Positions 5,761 through 12,309 of a DNA stretch of 14,573 nucleotides are shown piece by piece (position 1 is the first letter of the stretch; every line of letters begins with the position of its first letter). The DNA is taken from contig HF988050.1 of assembly GCA_000434635.1 (NCBI GenBank), forward strand, positions 1-14,573, read 5' to 3'. This stretch comes from Firmicutes bacterium CAG:110. Its GTDB lineage: Bacteria; Bacillota; Clostridia; Oscillospirales; Oscillospiraceae. The position numbers were made by a program, and so were the translations under genes. The notes beneath the pieces are model-generated. The model saw only the letters and a program-made list of their open reading frames with translations. It did no database searches and had not been told where the DNA came from.

Positions 5761-7724
5761 ATGAATACAACCTGGCGCTGAAACAGGGCCAGAAGGAATA
5801 CCGGGAGCTTGTGATGGAGGGGCGGTCGCCCTACCCCGCCGTGCTGGATGATATTCTGCCGGAAAATAATACGGATTCCGTGGTGGACGTGGGTCTGGTA
5901 GAGATCCCCTCGGAACGGATCATCGGCACCAAATCCGCCGGGCGCATTACGGCCTTCACCGCCTCCTTCCGCCCCCTGCTGGACAGCAAATCCGAATTTG
6001 CTGTCAAGTGGGTCAACCTCTGCGCTGCCCATCTGGGGGAAACGGGCATCACCGACCCCATCCTGTGCTATGAATACTTAGGCAATTTCTACGTTCAGGA
6101 AGGCAACAAGCGGGTCAGTGTCCTGCGGCATTTCGGCTCGCCCCGAATTCCCGGCACCGTCAAGCGCATCGTGCCGCCCCTGACCGATGAGCCGCGAATT
6201 CAGGCTTACTACGAATTCATGGATTTTTACAAGGCTTCCCACCTGTACTGCATCCAGTTCCGCCACCCCGGGGACTATGCCCGCCTGCTGTCCCATCTGG
6301 GCAAGAAAAGTGACGATATCTGGGAAGAATCGGAACGGCGCACCTTCAACGCCTATTTCCACTATTTCCGGGACGCTTTCAGCGCTTTGCAGGTGCCGCC
6401 GGAGGAAGTCCTTCCCGAGGAAGCGCTGCTGCTGTGGCTGGATCTGTACCCGTTTCACGACTTGGGGCAGCTGTCCACCGCAGAGCTGAAAAAGAGCGTC
6501 GCCGCCCTGCGGGAGGACATGGTCGCCAACACAAAGAAGCAGGAGGCCGTCAAGGTGCAGACCAAGGCGGAGGATACCTCCAAGGCGTCCCTCCTGGAGC
6601 GGTTCATTTCCGCAAGCCCCGATCACCTGAACGTGGCCTTCGTCCACCAGATGAATCCCGGAAGCAGCACATGGGTGCTGGGTCACGAGGAGGGCAAGGA
6701 GCATTTGCAGAAGGTGTTCGGCGACCGGGTCACCCTGCGCAGCTACTTCGACGCTGCCAACCCGGAGCTGGCCGAGCCGATCATCGAGCAGGCGGTAGCC
6801 GACGGCGCGCAGGTGGTGTTCATCACCGCGCCCCCCTTAAGCCGCGCCACGCTGAAGGCCGCGGTGAAGTATCCCAAGGTGCGATTCCTCAACTGCTCCG
6901 TCGATCAGGCGTATTCCAGCATCCGCACCTATTACGGGCGTATCTACGAGGCGAAGTTCATCACCGGCGCCATTGCGGGCGCCATGGCCCAGAACAACCG
7001 CATCGGCTACATCGCGTCCTACCCGATCTTCGGCGTTCCCGCATCCATCAATGCCTTTGCGCTGGGGGCGCAGATGACCAACCCACGGGCGCAGATCGAG
7101 CTGCGGTGGTCCTGTGTCAAGGGAACGCCTCAGGCCGACCTGCTGGCGGACGGCATCCGGGTGGTATCCAACCGGGACGCGCCCACCCAGGCGAAAATGT
7201 ATCTGGACTTCTGCAACTACGGCACCTACCTGATGAACGACCGGGGCGACCTGATCCCTCTGGGAACGCCCGTCTGGGTCTGGGGCAAGTTCTATGAATT
7301 CGTCATCCGCAGTATTTTCGCCGGAGGCTGGAAGCGGGACAAGGGAGAATCCACCGCCCTGAACTACTGGCTTGGCATGGACAGCGGCGTCATCGGCGTC
7401 CGGCTGTCCGAAAAGCTTCCGGAGGGCGTGCATCAGTTTGCTGAGATTCTGAAAAAGGGCTTGGAGGACGGCGTTCTCGACCCCTTCCGGCGGCGCATTA
7501 CCGCCCAGGACGGTACGGTGAAGTCCGACGGTACCCGGGGGTTTGCCCCGGAGGAGCTGCTGCACATGGACTGGCTGTGCGACAACATTGTGGGCAGTAT
7601 CCCCACCTTTGACCAGATCCTGCCGGTCTCCCAGCAGATGGTGCGGGAGCTGGGCATTTACCGAGATAAAATTCCCGCAGAGAAGGAGGGGAAGCCCCGT
7701 GAAGATTTTGACCGTATCCGATGA
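5739..7724 (+). CDS. Cytosolic ParB-like / BMP (PnrA-type) ligand-binding fusion protein
   Basis: The 661-residue protein has two recognisable parts. Residues about 54-150 resemble a ParB/Srx-like fold, with ITDPILCYEYLGNFYVQEGN followed by KRVSVLR (105-130), like the DGxHR region of that superfamily. A helical region follows (about 150-290). Residues about 297-560 resemble the BMP/PnrA substrate-binding family, starting LNVAFVHQMNPGSSTWVLGHE. Family members normally are lipoproteins that bind purine nucleosides for an ABC importer. Here there is no signal peptide, lipobox or membrane segment and no permease or ATPase nearby, so a cytosolic ligand sensor is the likeliest reading (inference). 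The ATG follows GGGAGG (5728-5733) by 5 nt. The last 26 nt overlap the phosphoesterase gene. The ParB-like assignment is less certain than the BMP one. Confidence 0.75.
   Translation: MSIQTALDEYNLALKQGQKEYRELVMEGRSPYPAVLDDILPENNTDSVVDVGLVEIPSERIIGTKSAGRITAFTASFRPLLDSKSEFAVKWVNLCAAHLGETGITDPILCYEYLGNFYVQEGNKRVSVLRHFGSPRIPGTVKRIVPPLTDEPRIQAYYEFMDFYKASHLYCIQFRHPGDYARLLSHLGKKSDDIWEESERRTFNAYFHYFRDAFSALQVPPEEVLPEEALLLWLDLYPFHDLGQLSTAELKKSVAALREDMVANTKKQEAVKVQTKAEDTSKASLLERFISASPDHLNVAFVHQMNPGSSTWVLGHEEGKEHLQKVFGDRVTLRSYFDAANPELAEPIIEQAVADGAQVVFITAPPLSRATLKAAVKYPKVRFLNCSVDQAYSSIRTYYGRIYEAKFITGAIAGAMAQNNRIGYIASYPIFGVPASINAFALGAQMTNPRAQIELRWSCVKGTPQADLLADGIRVVSNRDAPTQAKMYLDFCNYGTYLMNDRGDLIPLGTPVWVWGKFYEFVIRSIFAGGWKRDKGESTALNYWLGMDSGVIGVRLSEKLPEGVHQFAEILKKGLEDGVLDPFRRRITAQDGTVKSDGTRGFAPEELLHMDWLCDNIVGSIPTFDQILPVSQQMVRELGIYRDKIPAEKEGKPREDFDRIR
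7683..7690 (+). promoter_or_regulatory. Ribosome binding site selecting a GTG start
   Basis: AAGGAGGG lies inside the end of the BMP-fusion gene, 8 nt before the GTG at 7699. It shows that the phosphoesterase starts at this GTG and not at the ATG 156 nt upstream in the same frame. Confidence 0.8.
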
Positions 7725-8373
7725 GGAATGCGCCGCGCTCTGGGACAATTACGTTCCCGGGCGGCTGAAGGAGTATGACCTGATCCTCTCCTGCGGCGAC
7801 CTGAGCTCCCGGTATCTGAGCTTTCTTGTCACCATGGCCCGGTGTCCGCTGCTGTACGTCCACGGGAACCACGATACCAGCTACGATCAGGTTCCCCCGG
7901 AGGGCTGCGACTGCATCGACGACCACATCGTGACCTATAACGGGGTGCGCATTCTGGGTCTGGGGGGGTGCCGCAAGTACCACCCCGGCCCCCACCAGTA
8001 CACCGACGGGCAGATGCGCCGCCGCATCCAGAAGCTTAAGTGGAAGCTCAAGCGCATGGGGGGTGTGGACATCGTGGTGACCCACGCGCCGCCCTATGGC
8101 CTCGGCGACGGGGACGACCCGGCGCACTGGGGCTTTGAATCTCTGGTAGAGCTGCTGGATACATACCACCCAAAGTACCTTGTCCACGGGCATGTCCACA
8201 TACGCTACGGCGCACGGGAACGGGTGCGGGACTATAACGGCACGACCCTCATCAACGCCACCGAACGCTATACCTTTGAAATTCCCGACCGGCCGGTGGA
8301 CGGAAAGCAGCTGGGTCAGGTGATCTACAAGACCCGCCAGAAGCGGGAAGATCCTCTGGAACGGCACTGCTGA
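7699..8373 (+). CDS. Calcineurin-like metallophosphoesterase with atypical motif I
   Basis: This is a 224-residue cytosolic phosphoesterase. Motifs II to V are intact: GD (33-34), GNHD (56-59), His129 in VVTHAPP, and GHVH (164-167). Motif I, normally D-x-H, reads VSDEEC: Asp8 is present but the metal-binding His is replaced by Glu10. I recall related Clostridia proteins beginning SDEE, so this may be a subfamily trait rather than a mutation. The substrate is unknown; relatives cleave phosphodiesters including cyclic nucleotides. The GTG start is set by AAGGAGGG at 7683-7690. Its 26-nt overlap with the BMP-fusion gene implies translational coupling and perhaps a shared pathway. DUF2461 follows after 42 nt. 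Confidence 0.88.
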   Translation: MKILTVSDEECAALWDNYVPGRLKEYDLILSCGDLSSRYLSFLVTMARCPLLYVHGNHDTSYDQVPPEGCDCIDDHIVTYNGVRILGLGGCRKYHPGPHQYTDGQMRRRIQKLKWKLKRMGGVDIVVTHAPPYGLGDGDDPAHWGFESLVELLDTYHPKYLVHGHVHIRYGARERVRDYNGTTLINATERYTFEIPDRPVDGKQLGQVIYKTRQKREDPLERHC

Positions 8374-8415
8374 GACCAGGGTCTATCTGAAAAAACTGAC
8401 ACACGAGGTGATTTC

Positions 8416-9063
8416 ATGTTTACCGGCTTCACCCCGGAGACCATCGATTTTCTCTGGGGCATCCGCATGAACAACAACCGGGACTGGTTCCTGGAGCATA
8501 AAAAACAATACGTCAGTACCCTGTACGAGCCGATGAAGGCGCTGGGAAAAGACCTGTTCGCGCCCTTTATGGAAATTCCGGGGACGATCCTGAAGGTCAG
8601 CCGCATCTACCGGGACGCCCGACTGCACCATCCCGACCCCTACAAGGAAAGTCTGTGGCTCTGCATCCGGCAGGACGTGGAGTGGTGGGCGGAAAATCCC
8701 TGCCTGTTCTTTGAGATCAACCCGGAGGGCGTGAGCTACGGCTTTACCCTCTGGCACCCCCGCACGGCGGCGATGGAGGAATTCCGGAAGTATATTTCCG
8801 CCTATCCCGACGAATTTCTCCGACTGATTTCCCGGACAGAGGCGGCGGTGGGACAACCCGTCACGGCGCAGCTGTACAAGCGTCCCAAGGAAACGGACAA
8901 TCCCGCGCTTGCGCCCTATTTCGCGTGGAAGGGCGGCATTGAGTGCATCCGCCACAAGGACGTGGGAGACGAAATGTTCGGCGCGGAACTGGAAAACGAA
9001 GTGGCGGACTTCTTCGCCAAGCTCACGCCGCTGTACACGTATTTCACTCGGTTTGGAGTGTAA
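8416..9063 (+). CDS. DUF2461 family protein
   Basis: The 215-residue protein fits DUF2461 (TIGR02453), a widespread family without an established function. Seen are the N-terminal NNNRDWFLEHKKQY, the SRIYRDARLHH segment followed by PYKESLW, and the aromatic core GVSYGFTLWHP. No membrane segment or signal peptide is present. The ATG has GAGGTGA (8405-8411) 4 nt upstream. It lies between the phosphoesterase and dapF on the same strand with gaps of 42 and 35 nt, and is presumably in the same transcript. Its role with these neighbours cannot be read from the sequence. Confidence 0.85.
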   Translation: MFTGFTPETIDFLWGIRMNNNRDWFLEHKKQYVSTLYEPMKALGKDLFAPFMEIPGTILKVSRIYRDARLHHPDPYKESLWLCIRQDVEWWAENPCLFFEINPEGVSYGFTLWHPRTAAMEEFRKYISAYPDEFLRLISRTEAAVGQPVTAQLYKRPKETDNPALAPYFAWKGGIECIRHKDVGDEMFGAELENEVADFFAKLTPLYTYFTRFGV

Positions 9064-9098
9064 GCGGGCATTCGTCACGAAATTTTGAGGTGGATTTT

Positions 9099-9881
9099 AT
9101 GAAGGTTTACTATATGAATGGCGCGGGCAACGACTTTATGGTCATCGACGCCCGTGGGCGGACGCTGGACTATCCGGCGCTGGCGCGGAAATGCTGCGCG
9201 ATCACGGGGGCGGACGGGTTCATGGCCACGGACATCTCCGATAAGGCGGATTTCCGGCTGCATTTTTACAATTCCGACGGCACCCGGGGAGAGATGTGCG
9301 GCAACGGTGCGCGGTGCATCTGCCGGTTCGGCCACGACATCGGTCTGGCGGGAGACGTTATGACCGTGGAGACCGACGCGGGGCTTGTCCCCGGCTGGCG
9401 GCTGGACGAAAATCTGTACCGGGTGAAGCTGAACAGCCCCTACGTGCTGGATCTGCACCGCAAGGGCGACGTGGCCTATCTGGAGTTGGGGCACCCCGGT
9501 GTTCCCCACGCGGTGGCGGAGTACAAGGGCGACCTGTGGGCGGATGCGGACAAGCTGCTGGAAACGTTCCGGGCGCTGCGCTTTGACCCCGCGTTCCCCA
9601 AGGGGGCAAACGTGAATTTTTATCAGCTGCTGGGGGACGGGGAGATCCGCATTCTGACCTTCGAGCGGGGCGTGGAGGGCTACACCCGCGCCTGCGGCAC
9701 CGGCTGCGGCTCCGTTGCCTCGGTGCTGTGGAAAAAGGGGCTGCTCCCCGGCGGCGTTCTCACCGCCCACAACATGGGCGGCACGCTGAAAATCACCATT
9801 GACGGAGAAAACGGGAACGTCACCTCTCTGCTGCTGGAGGGGCCGACGGAAATTACTAAGATTTACGATCTGGACATTTGA
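9099..9881 (+). CDS. dapF: Diaminopimelate epimerase
   Basis: The 260-residue enzyme converts LL- to meso-diaminopimelate for lysine and peptidoglycan synthesis in the cytosol, without a cofactor. The catalytic pair is Cys67 in EMCGNGARC and Cys199 in RACGTGCGS. Also visible are the N-terminal NGAGNDF with Asn11, the NVNF segment (171-174), and Glu189-Arg190 in TFERG. The length is slightly below the usual 270-280. The start at 9099 has GAGGTGG (9087-9093) 5 nt upstream; the open frame extends 52 codons further but overlaps DUF2461 and has no support. It is the last gene of the unit. I see no clear terminator in the 59 nt before the rpsF promoter, so read-through into rpsF is possible. Confidence 0.94.
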   Translation: MKVYYMNGAGNDFMVIDARGRTLDYPALARKCCAITGADGFMATDISDKADFRLHFYNSDGTRGEMCGNGARCICRFGHDIGLAGDVMTVETDAGLVPGWRLDENLYRVKLNSPYVLDLHRKGDVAYLELGHPGVPHAVAEYKGDLWADADKLLETFRALRFDPAFPKGANVNFYQLLGDGEIRILTFERGVEGYTRACGTGCGSVASVLWKKGLLPGGVLTAHNMGGTLKITIDGENGNVTSLLLEGPTEITKIYDLDI

Positions 9882-9940
9882 GGAAGCGGAAGGCACGGGC
9901 AGAAATTTGCGGAGAATTCCCTGTTTTCTTCAAAAAATCC

Positions 9941-9969
9941 TTGACATTTCTGCCGTTTTCCTGTAAACT
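9941..9969 (+). promoter_or_regulatory. Strong sigma-A promoter of the rpsF operon
   Basis: The -35 is the consensus TTGACA (9941-9946). The -10 TAAACT (9964-9969) follows after 17 nt. The predicted start near 9976 leaves a leader of about 73 nt before rpsF. This is the best -35 element in the window and fits a ribosomal protein operon. Confidence 0.85.
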
Positions 9970-9975
9970 AAACTG

Positions 9976-10029
9976 GTCTGCGAATGCGGACATATCCTTG
10001 CTCCCGGCGCGTCCGGGGGCCAAAAGTCC
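9976..10029 (+). promoter_or_regulatory. Structured rpsF leader, candidate S6:S18-binding element
   Basis: Two hairpins can be drawn. GTCTGC (9976-9981) pairs with GCGGAC (9986-9991) around GAAT. CCCGG (10003-10007) pairs with CCGGG (10013-10017) around CGCGT. As an alternative, GGAC (9988-9991 including flanks) can close with GTCC (10026-10029), giving a multi-part element enclosing the second hairpin. Many bacterial rpsF leaders bind the S6:S18 complex through a CCG-containing element for feedback control. A CCG is present here, but I cannot confirm the consensus. Confidence 0.4.
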
Positions 10030-10048
10030 AAAAGGAGGTGCAATCAAC

Positions 10049-10345
10049 ATGGCTAAGATCACCGGTAAGTATGAGGTGCTCTACATCATCGACCCCACTC
10101 TGGGCGAGGAGGGTACCGCAGCACTTGTGGAAAAGTTCAAGGCAATGGTGGAGGCGGAGGGTACTCTCGCTTCTGTCGACGAGTGGGGCAAGCGCCGTCT
10201 GGCGTATCCCATCAACGACATGGCCGAGGGCTACTACGTCCTGATGAACTTCGAGAGCAAGCCCGAGTTCCCCGCGGAACTGGAACGTGTTATGAAGATC
10301 ACCGAAGGCGTTATGCGCTGCCTGACCACCGCTGTGGAGGCGTAA
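10049..10345 (+). CDS. rpsF: Ribosomal protein S6
   Basis: The 98-residue protein has the length and sequence of bS6: it opens KYEVLYIIDP, has the WGKRRLAYPI segment in the middle, continues YYVLMNFES and ends with the RVMKITEGVMRCLT helix. It binds 16S rRNA in the small subunit platform together with S18, which is encoded two genes downstream. A very strong AAGGAGGTG site (10032-10040) lies 8 nt before the ATG. In-frame sequence upstream belongs to the leader. The ssb ATG follows the stop after 3 nt. Confidence 0.96.
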   Translation: MAKITGKYEVLYIIDPTLGEEGTAALVEKFKAMVEAEGTLASVDEWGKRRLAYPINDMAEGYYVLMNFESKPEFPAELERVMKITEGVMRCLTTAVEA

Positions 10346-10348
10346 TTT

Positions 10349-10843
10349 ATGCTGAACCACATTGTCATCATGGGTCGCCTGACCCGTGACCCCGAGCTTC
10401 GCCGTACCGGCAGCGGCATCGCCGTTGCCAGCTTTACCGTGGCTGTCGACCGTGACTTCGGCGGCAGAGACGGCGGCGAAAAGGAAACCGACTTCATCGA
10501 TTGTGTTGCCTGGCGTCAGACGGGAGAATTTGTCTCCAAGTATTTCACCAAGGGTTCCATGATCGTGGTTTCCGGTCGGCTCCAGATCCGCAACTGGACC
10601 GACAAGGAAGGCAACAAGCGCCGTTCCGCCGAAGTTGTCGCGGACAACGTCTATTTCGGCGAAAGCAAGCGCGGCAACGAGGGAGCTTCCAGCTATAACA
10701 GCAGCTATGGCAATAGCAATGGCAGCTATAACAGCAGCCCCGCGCCCGCACCCAGCTACGGCGGCGGATATTCCGCCCCTGCGGCCGCTCCCGCATCCGA
10801 CTTCGCGATGCTGGAGGACGACGACGCCCAGCTGCCCTTCTAA
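10349..10843 (+). CDS. ssb: Single-stranded DNA-binding protein
   Basis: The 164-residue protein has an N-terminal OB fold (about 1-106, MLNHIVIMGRLTRDPELRRT to ADNVYF). A Gly/Ser/Asn/Tyr/Pro/Ala-rich linker (about 107-152) follows, then the acidic tip EDDDAQLPF that recruits replication and repair partners. It coats single-stranded DNA as a tetramer. It starts 3 nt after rpsF; the likely ribosome site GGAGG (10336-10340) is inside the last rpsF codons, so translation is coupled. Its place between rpsF and rpsR is the usual Firmicutes order. Confidence 0.96.
   Translation: MLNHIVIMGRLTRDPELRRTGSGIAVASFTVAVDRDFGGRDGGEKETDFIDCVAWRQTGEFVSKYFTKGSMIVVSGRLQIRNWTDKEGNKRRSAEVVADNVYFGESKRGNEGASSYNSSYGNSNGSYNSSPAPAPSYGGGYSAPAAAPASDFAMLEDDDAQLPF
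10691..10738 (+). repeat. 15-bp direct repeat within the ssb linker
   Basis: AGCTATAACAGCAGC occurs at 10691-10705 and again at 10724-10738, exactly 33 nt (11 codons) apart and in the same reading frame. Each copy encodes Ser-Tyr-Asn-Ser-Ser. The identical codons suggest a recent in-frame duplication in the flexible linker rather than selection on residues alone. Confidence 0.8.
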
Positions 10844-10888
10844 AATTTTCTTGACTTTTCTACTAAGACTTACAAGGAGGGAAACACC

Positions 10889-11125
10889 ATGGCTAACGAA
10901 CAGCGTATGCGTCCGCGTAAGCGCAAGAAGGTTTGCGCGTTCTGCGTGGATAAGGTGACCAGCATCGATTACAAGGACACCGCTAAGCTCCGCCGTTACC
11001 TGTCCGAGCGCGGCAAGATTCTGCCCCGCCGTACTACCGGTACCTGCGCCGCTCACCAGCGTGACCTGACCACCGCTATCAAGCGCGCCCGTCAGATCGC
11101 CCTGCTGCCCTACGTCGCTGACTGA
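10889..11125 (+). CDS. rpsR: Ribosomal protein S18, zinc-binding form
   Basis: The 78-residue protein is bS18: basic N-terminus RMRPRKRKKVCAFC, then IDYKDTAKLRRYLSERGKI and the C-terminal AIKRARQIALLPY. Cys16, Cys19, Cys53 and His56 (CAFC and GTCAAH) form a likely zinc site, so this is the C+ type; no zinc-free paralogue is in the window. It pairs with S6 on the 30S platform. AAGGAGGG (10874-10881) lies 7 nt before the ATG. It is the last gene of the operon and is followed by a strong terminator 18 nt after its stop. Confidence 0.96.
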   Translation: MANEQRMRPRKRKKVCAFCVDKVTSIDYKDTAKLRRYLSERGKILPRRTTGTCAAHQRDLTTAIKRARQIALLPYVAD

Positions 11126-11143
11126 CTGTAATATGCCGATCTG

Positions 11144-11177
11144 CACCCCGGAAGATTTCTTCCGGGGTGTTATTTTT
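11144..11177 (+). terminator. Intrinsic terminator of the rpsF-ssb-rpsR operon
   Basis: CACCCCGGAAGA (11144-11155) and TCTTCCGGGGTG (11158-11169) are perfectly complementary, giving 10 to 12 bp of GC-rich stem. The T-rich tract TTATTTTT (11170-11177) follows. The asparaginase promoter begins two nucleotides later. Confidence 0.93.
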
Positions 11178-11178
11178 C

Positions 11179-11207
11179 TTGCTATTTTCCCCATGGGAAG
11201 GTATAAT
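11179..11207 (+). promoter_or_regulatory. Promoter of the asparaginase-pyrophosphatase-holB unit
   Basis: The -35 TTGCTA (11179-11184) and the consensus -10 TATAAT (11202-11207) are 17 nt apart. The start near 11213 leaves a leader of about 71 nt. The leader can form a GGAAGG/CCTTTC hairpin (11224-11244) enclosed by GCAGA (11212-11216) and TCTGC (11255-11259); this structure is only suggestive. Confidence 0.8.
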
Positions 11208-11283
11208 AGTAGCAGATTGCCCCGGAAGGGATGTTTTTCCTTTCGTTTTGGGCGTCTGCATCCAAAATTTTTCGAGGTCGCCA

Positions 11284-12279
11284 ATGACTGCTAAGAAACG
11301 GATACTTCTTCTCACCACCGGCGGCACCATCGCGTCCGTTCCCGGCGGCGAAGGGCTGGAACCCCGGCGCTCCGAGGTGATGGAGCGGGAGCTGGAACAG
11401 CTGCGCACCTATTACGATATCTCCGTGAAAGACGTGATCTGTCTGGATTCCTCCAACATCCGGCCGGAGGAATGGCAGCTGATCGCACGGCACATTTTTG
11501 AGGACCGGGCGGGCTACGACGGGATCGTGGTCTCCCACGGCACCGACACCATGGCCTACACTGCCTCCGCCGTGACCTTTATGCTGCCCAATATTGACGT
11601 TCCGGTGGTGTTCACCGGTTCCCAGCTGCCGCTGACGGATATGCTCAGCGACGGCCCGGACAACCTGCGTACCGCCTTTGCCATGGCAGCCTCCGGCGCC
11701 CCCGGCGTGTTTCTGGCCTTTGACCGGAAGGTCATGCTGGGATGCCGGGCGGTGAAGGTTCGGGCTTCCGGGTTTTCCGCCTTTGAAAGCGTCAACGCCC
11801 GCTATGCCGCTCTGGTCAGCAACCGGGGGCTGGTGGTGGACACGGACGTGCTGCCCCGGCGCACCGGCGAAAGCAAGCTGCTTTCCGATATCAGCAAGGA
11901 GGTATTCCTCCTGAAGCTCACGCCGGGACTGAATCCGGCCATTTTCGACATGCTGGCCGCCATGGGCTACAAGGGCATCGTCATCGAAGCCTTCGGCCTT
12001 GGGGGCGTCAACGTACTGCACCGGGGACTGCGGGGCATCCACCGCTGCGTGGAGGACGGCGTCAGCGTGGTGGTGACCACCCAATGCCTGTACGACAGCG
12101 CCGACCTGCAGGTGTATCAGGTGGGCAGCAAGCTGTTGGAGCTGGGCGTCATTCAGGGGCGGGACATGACCTCCGAAGCCGCCATGACCAAGCTCATGTG
12201 GGCGATCGGTCAGGGCATGAATCCGGCGCAGGTCTCGGAGCTGTTCGGTCAGAATCTTGCGGGAGAGGTCACCATCTGA
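11284..12279 (+). CDS. ansA: L-asparaginase, type I-like (cytosolic)
   Basis: The 331-residue enzyme hydrolyses L-asparagine to aspartate and ammonia. Catalytic residues of the family are visible: Thr15 in TTGGTIAS, Thr87-Asp88 in SHGTDTMAYTASA, and Lys158 in GCRAVKVR. The SQLPLTD segment followed by SDGPDNLRTAF is typical. There is no signal peptide, so it is a cytosolic, AnsA-like enzyme rather than a secreted type II one. The ATG at 11284 has GAGGT (11274-11278) 5 nt upstream; the longer open frame begins inside the rpsR terminator and is not used. The pyrophosphatase gene follows after 30 nt. A glutaminase side activity cannot be judged from sequence. Confidence 0.9.
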   Translation: MTAKKRILLLTTGGTIASVPGGEGLEPRRSEVMERELEQLRTYYDISVKDVICLDSSNIRPEEWQLIARHIFEDRAGYDGIVVSHGTDTMAYTASAVTFMLPNIDVPVVFTGSQLPLTDMLSDGPDNLRTAFAMAASGAPGVFLAFDRKVMLGCRAVKVRASGFSAFESVNARYAALVSNRGLVVDTDVLPRRTGESKLLSDISKEVFLLKLTPGLNPAIFDMLAAMGYKGIVIEAFGLGGVNVLHRGLRGIHRCVEDGVSVVVTTQCLYDSADLQVYQVGSKLLELGVIQGRDMTSEAAMTKLMWAIGQGMNPAQVSELFGQNLAGEVTI

Positions 12280-12309
12280 CCCTTCCCGACAAATAAAGGA
12301 GGTTACCTT

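Noticed and set aside
8943..9098. 52-residue N-terminal extension of dapF
   Set aside because: It overlaps DUF2461 in another frame. DapF proteins start at the conserved strand leading to NGAGNDF, and the GAGGTGG site selects 9099.
10851..10880. TTGACT before rpsR as an internal promoter
   Set aside because: At the proper 16-18 nt spacing the sequence is the ribosome binding site, not a -10 box. The only TA-rich hexamers are at 4 or 13 nt.
9968..11284. A 438-codon minus-strand open frame across rpsF, ssb and rpsR
   Set aside because: It runs opposite three certain genes, a terminator and two promoters. The product is low in complexity and has no motif.
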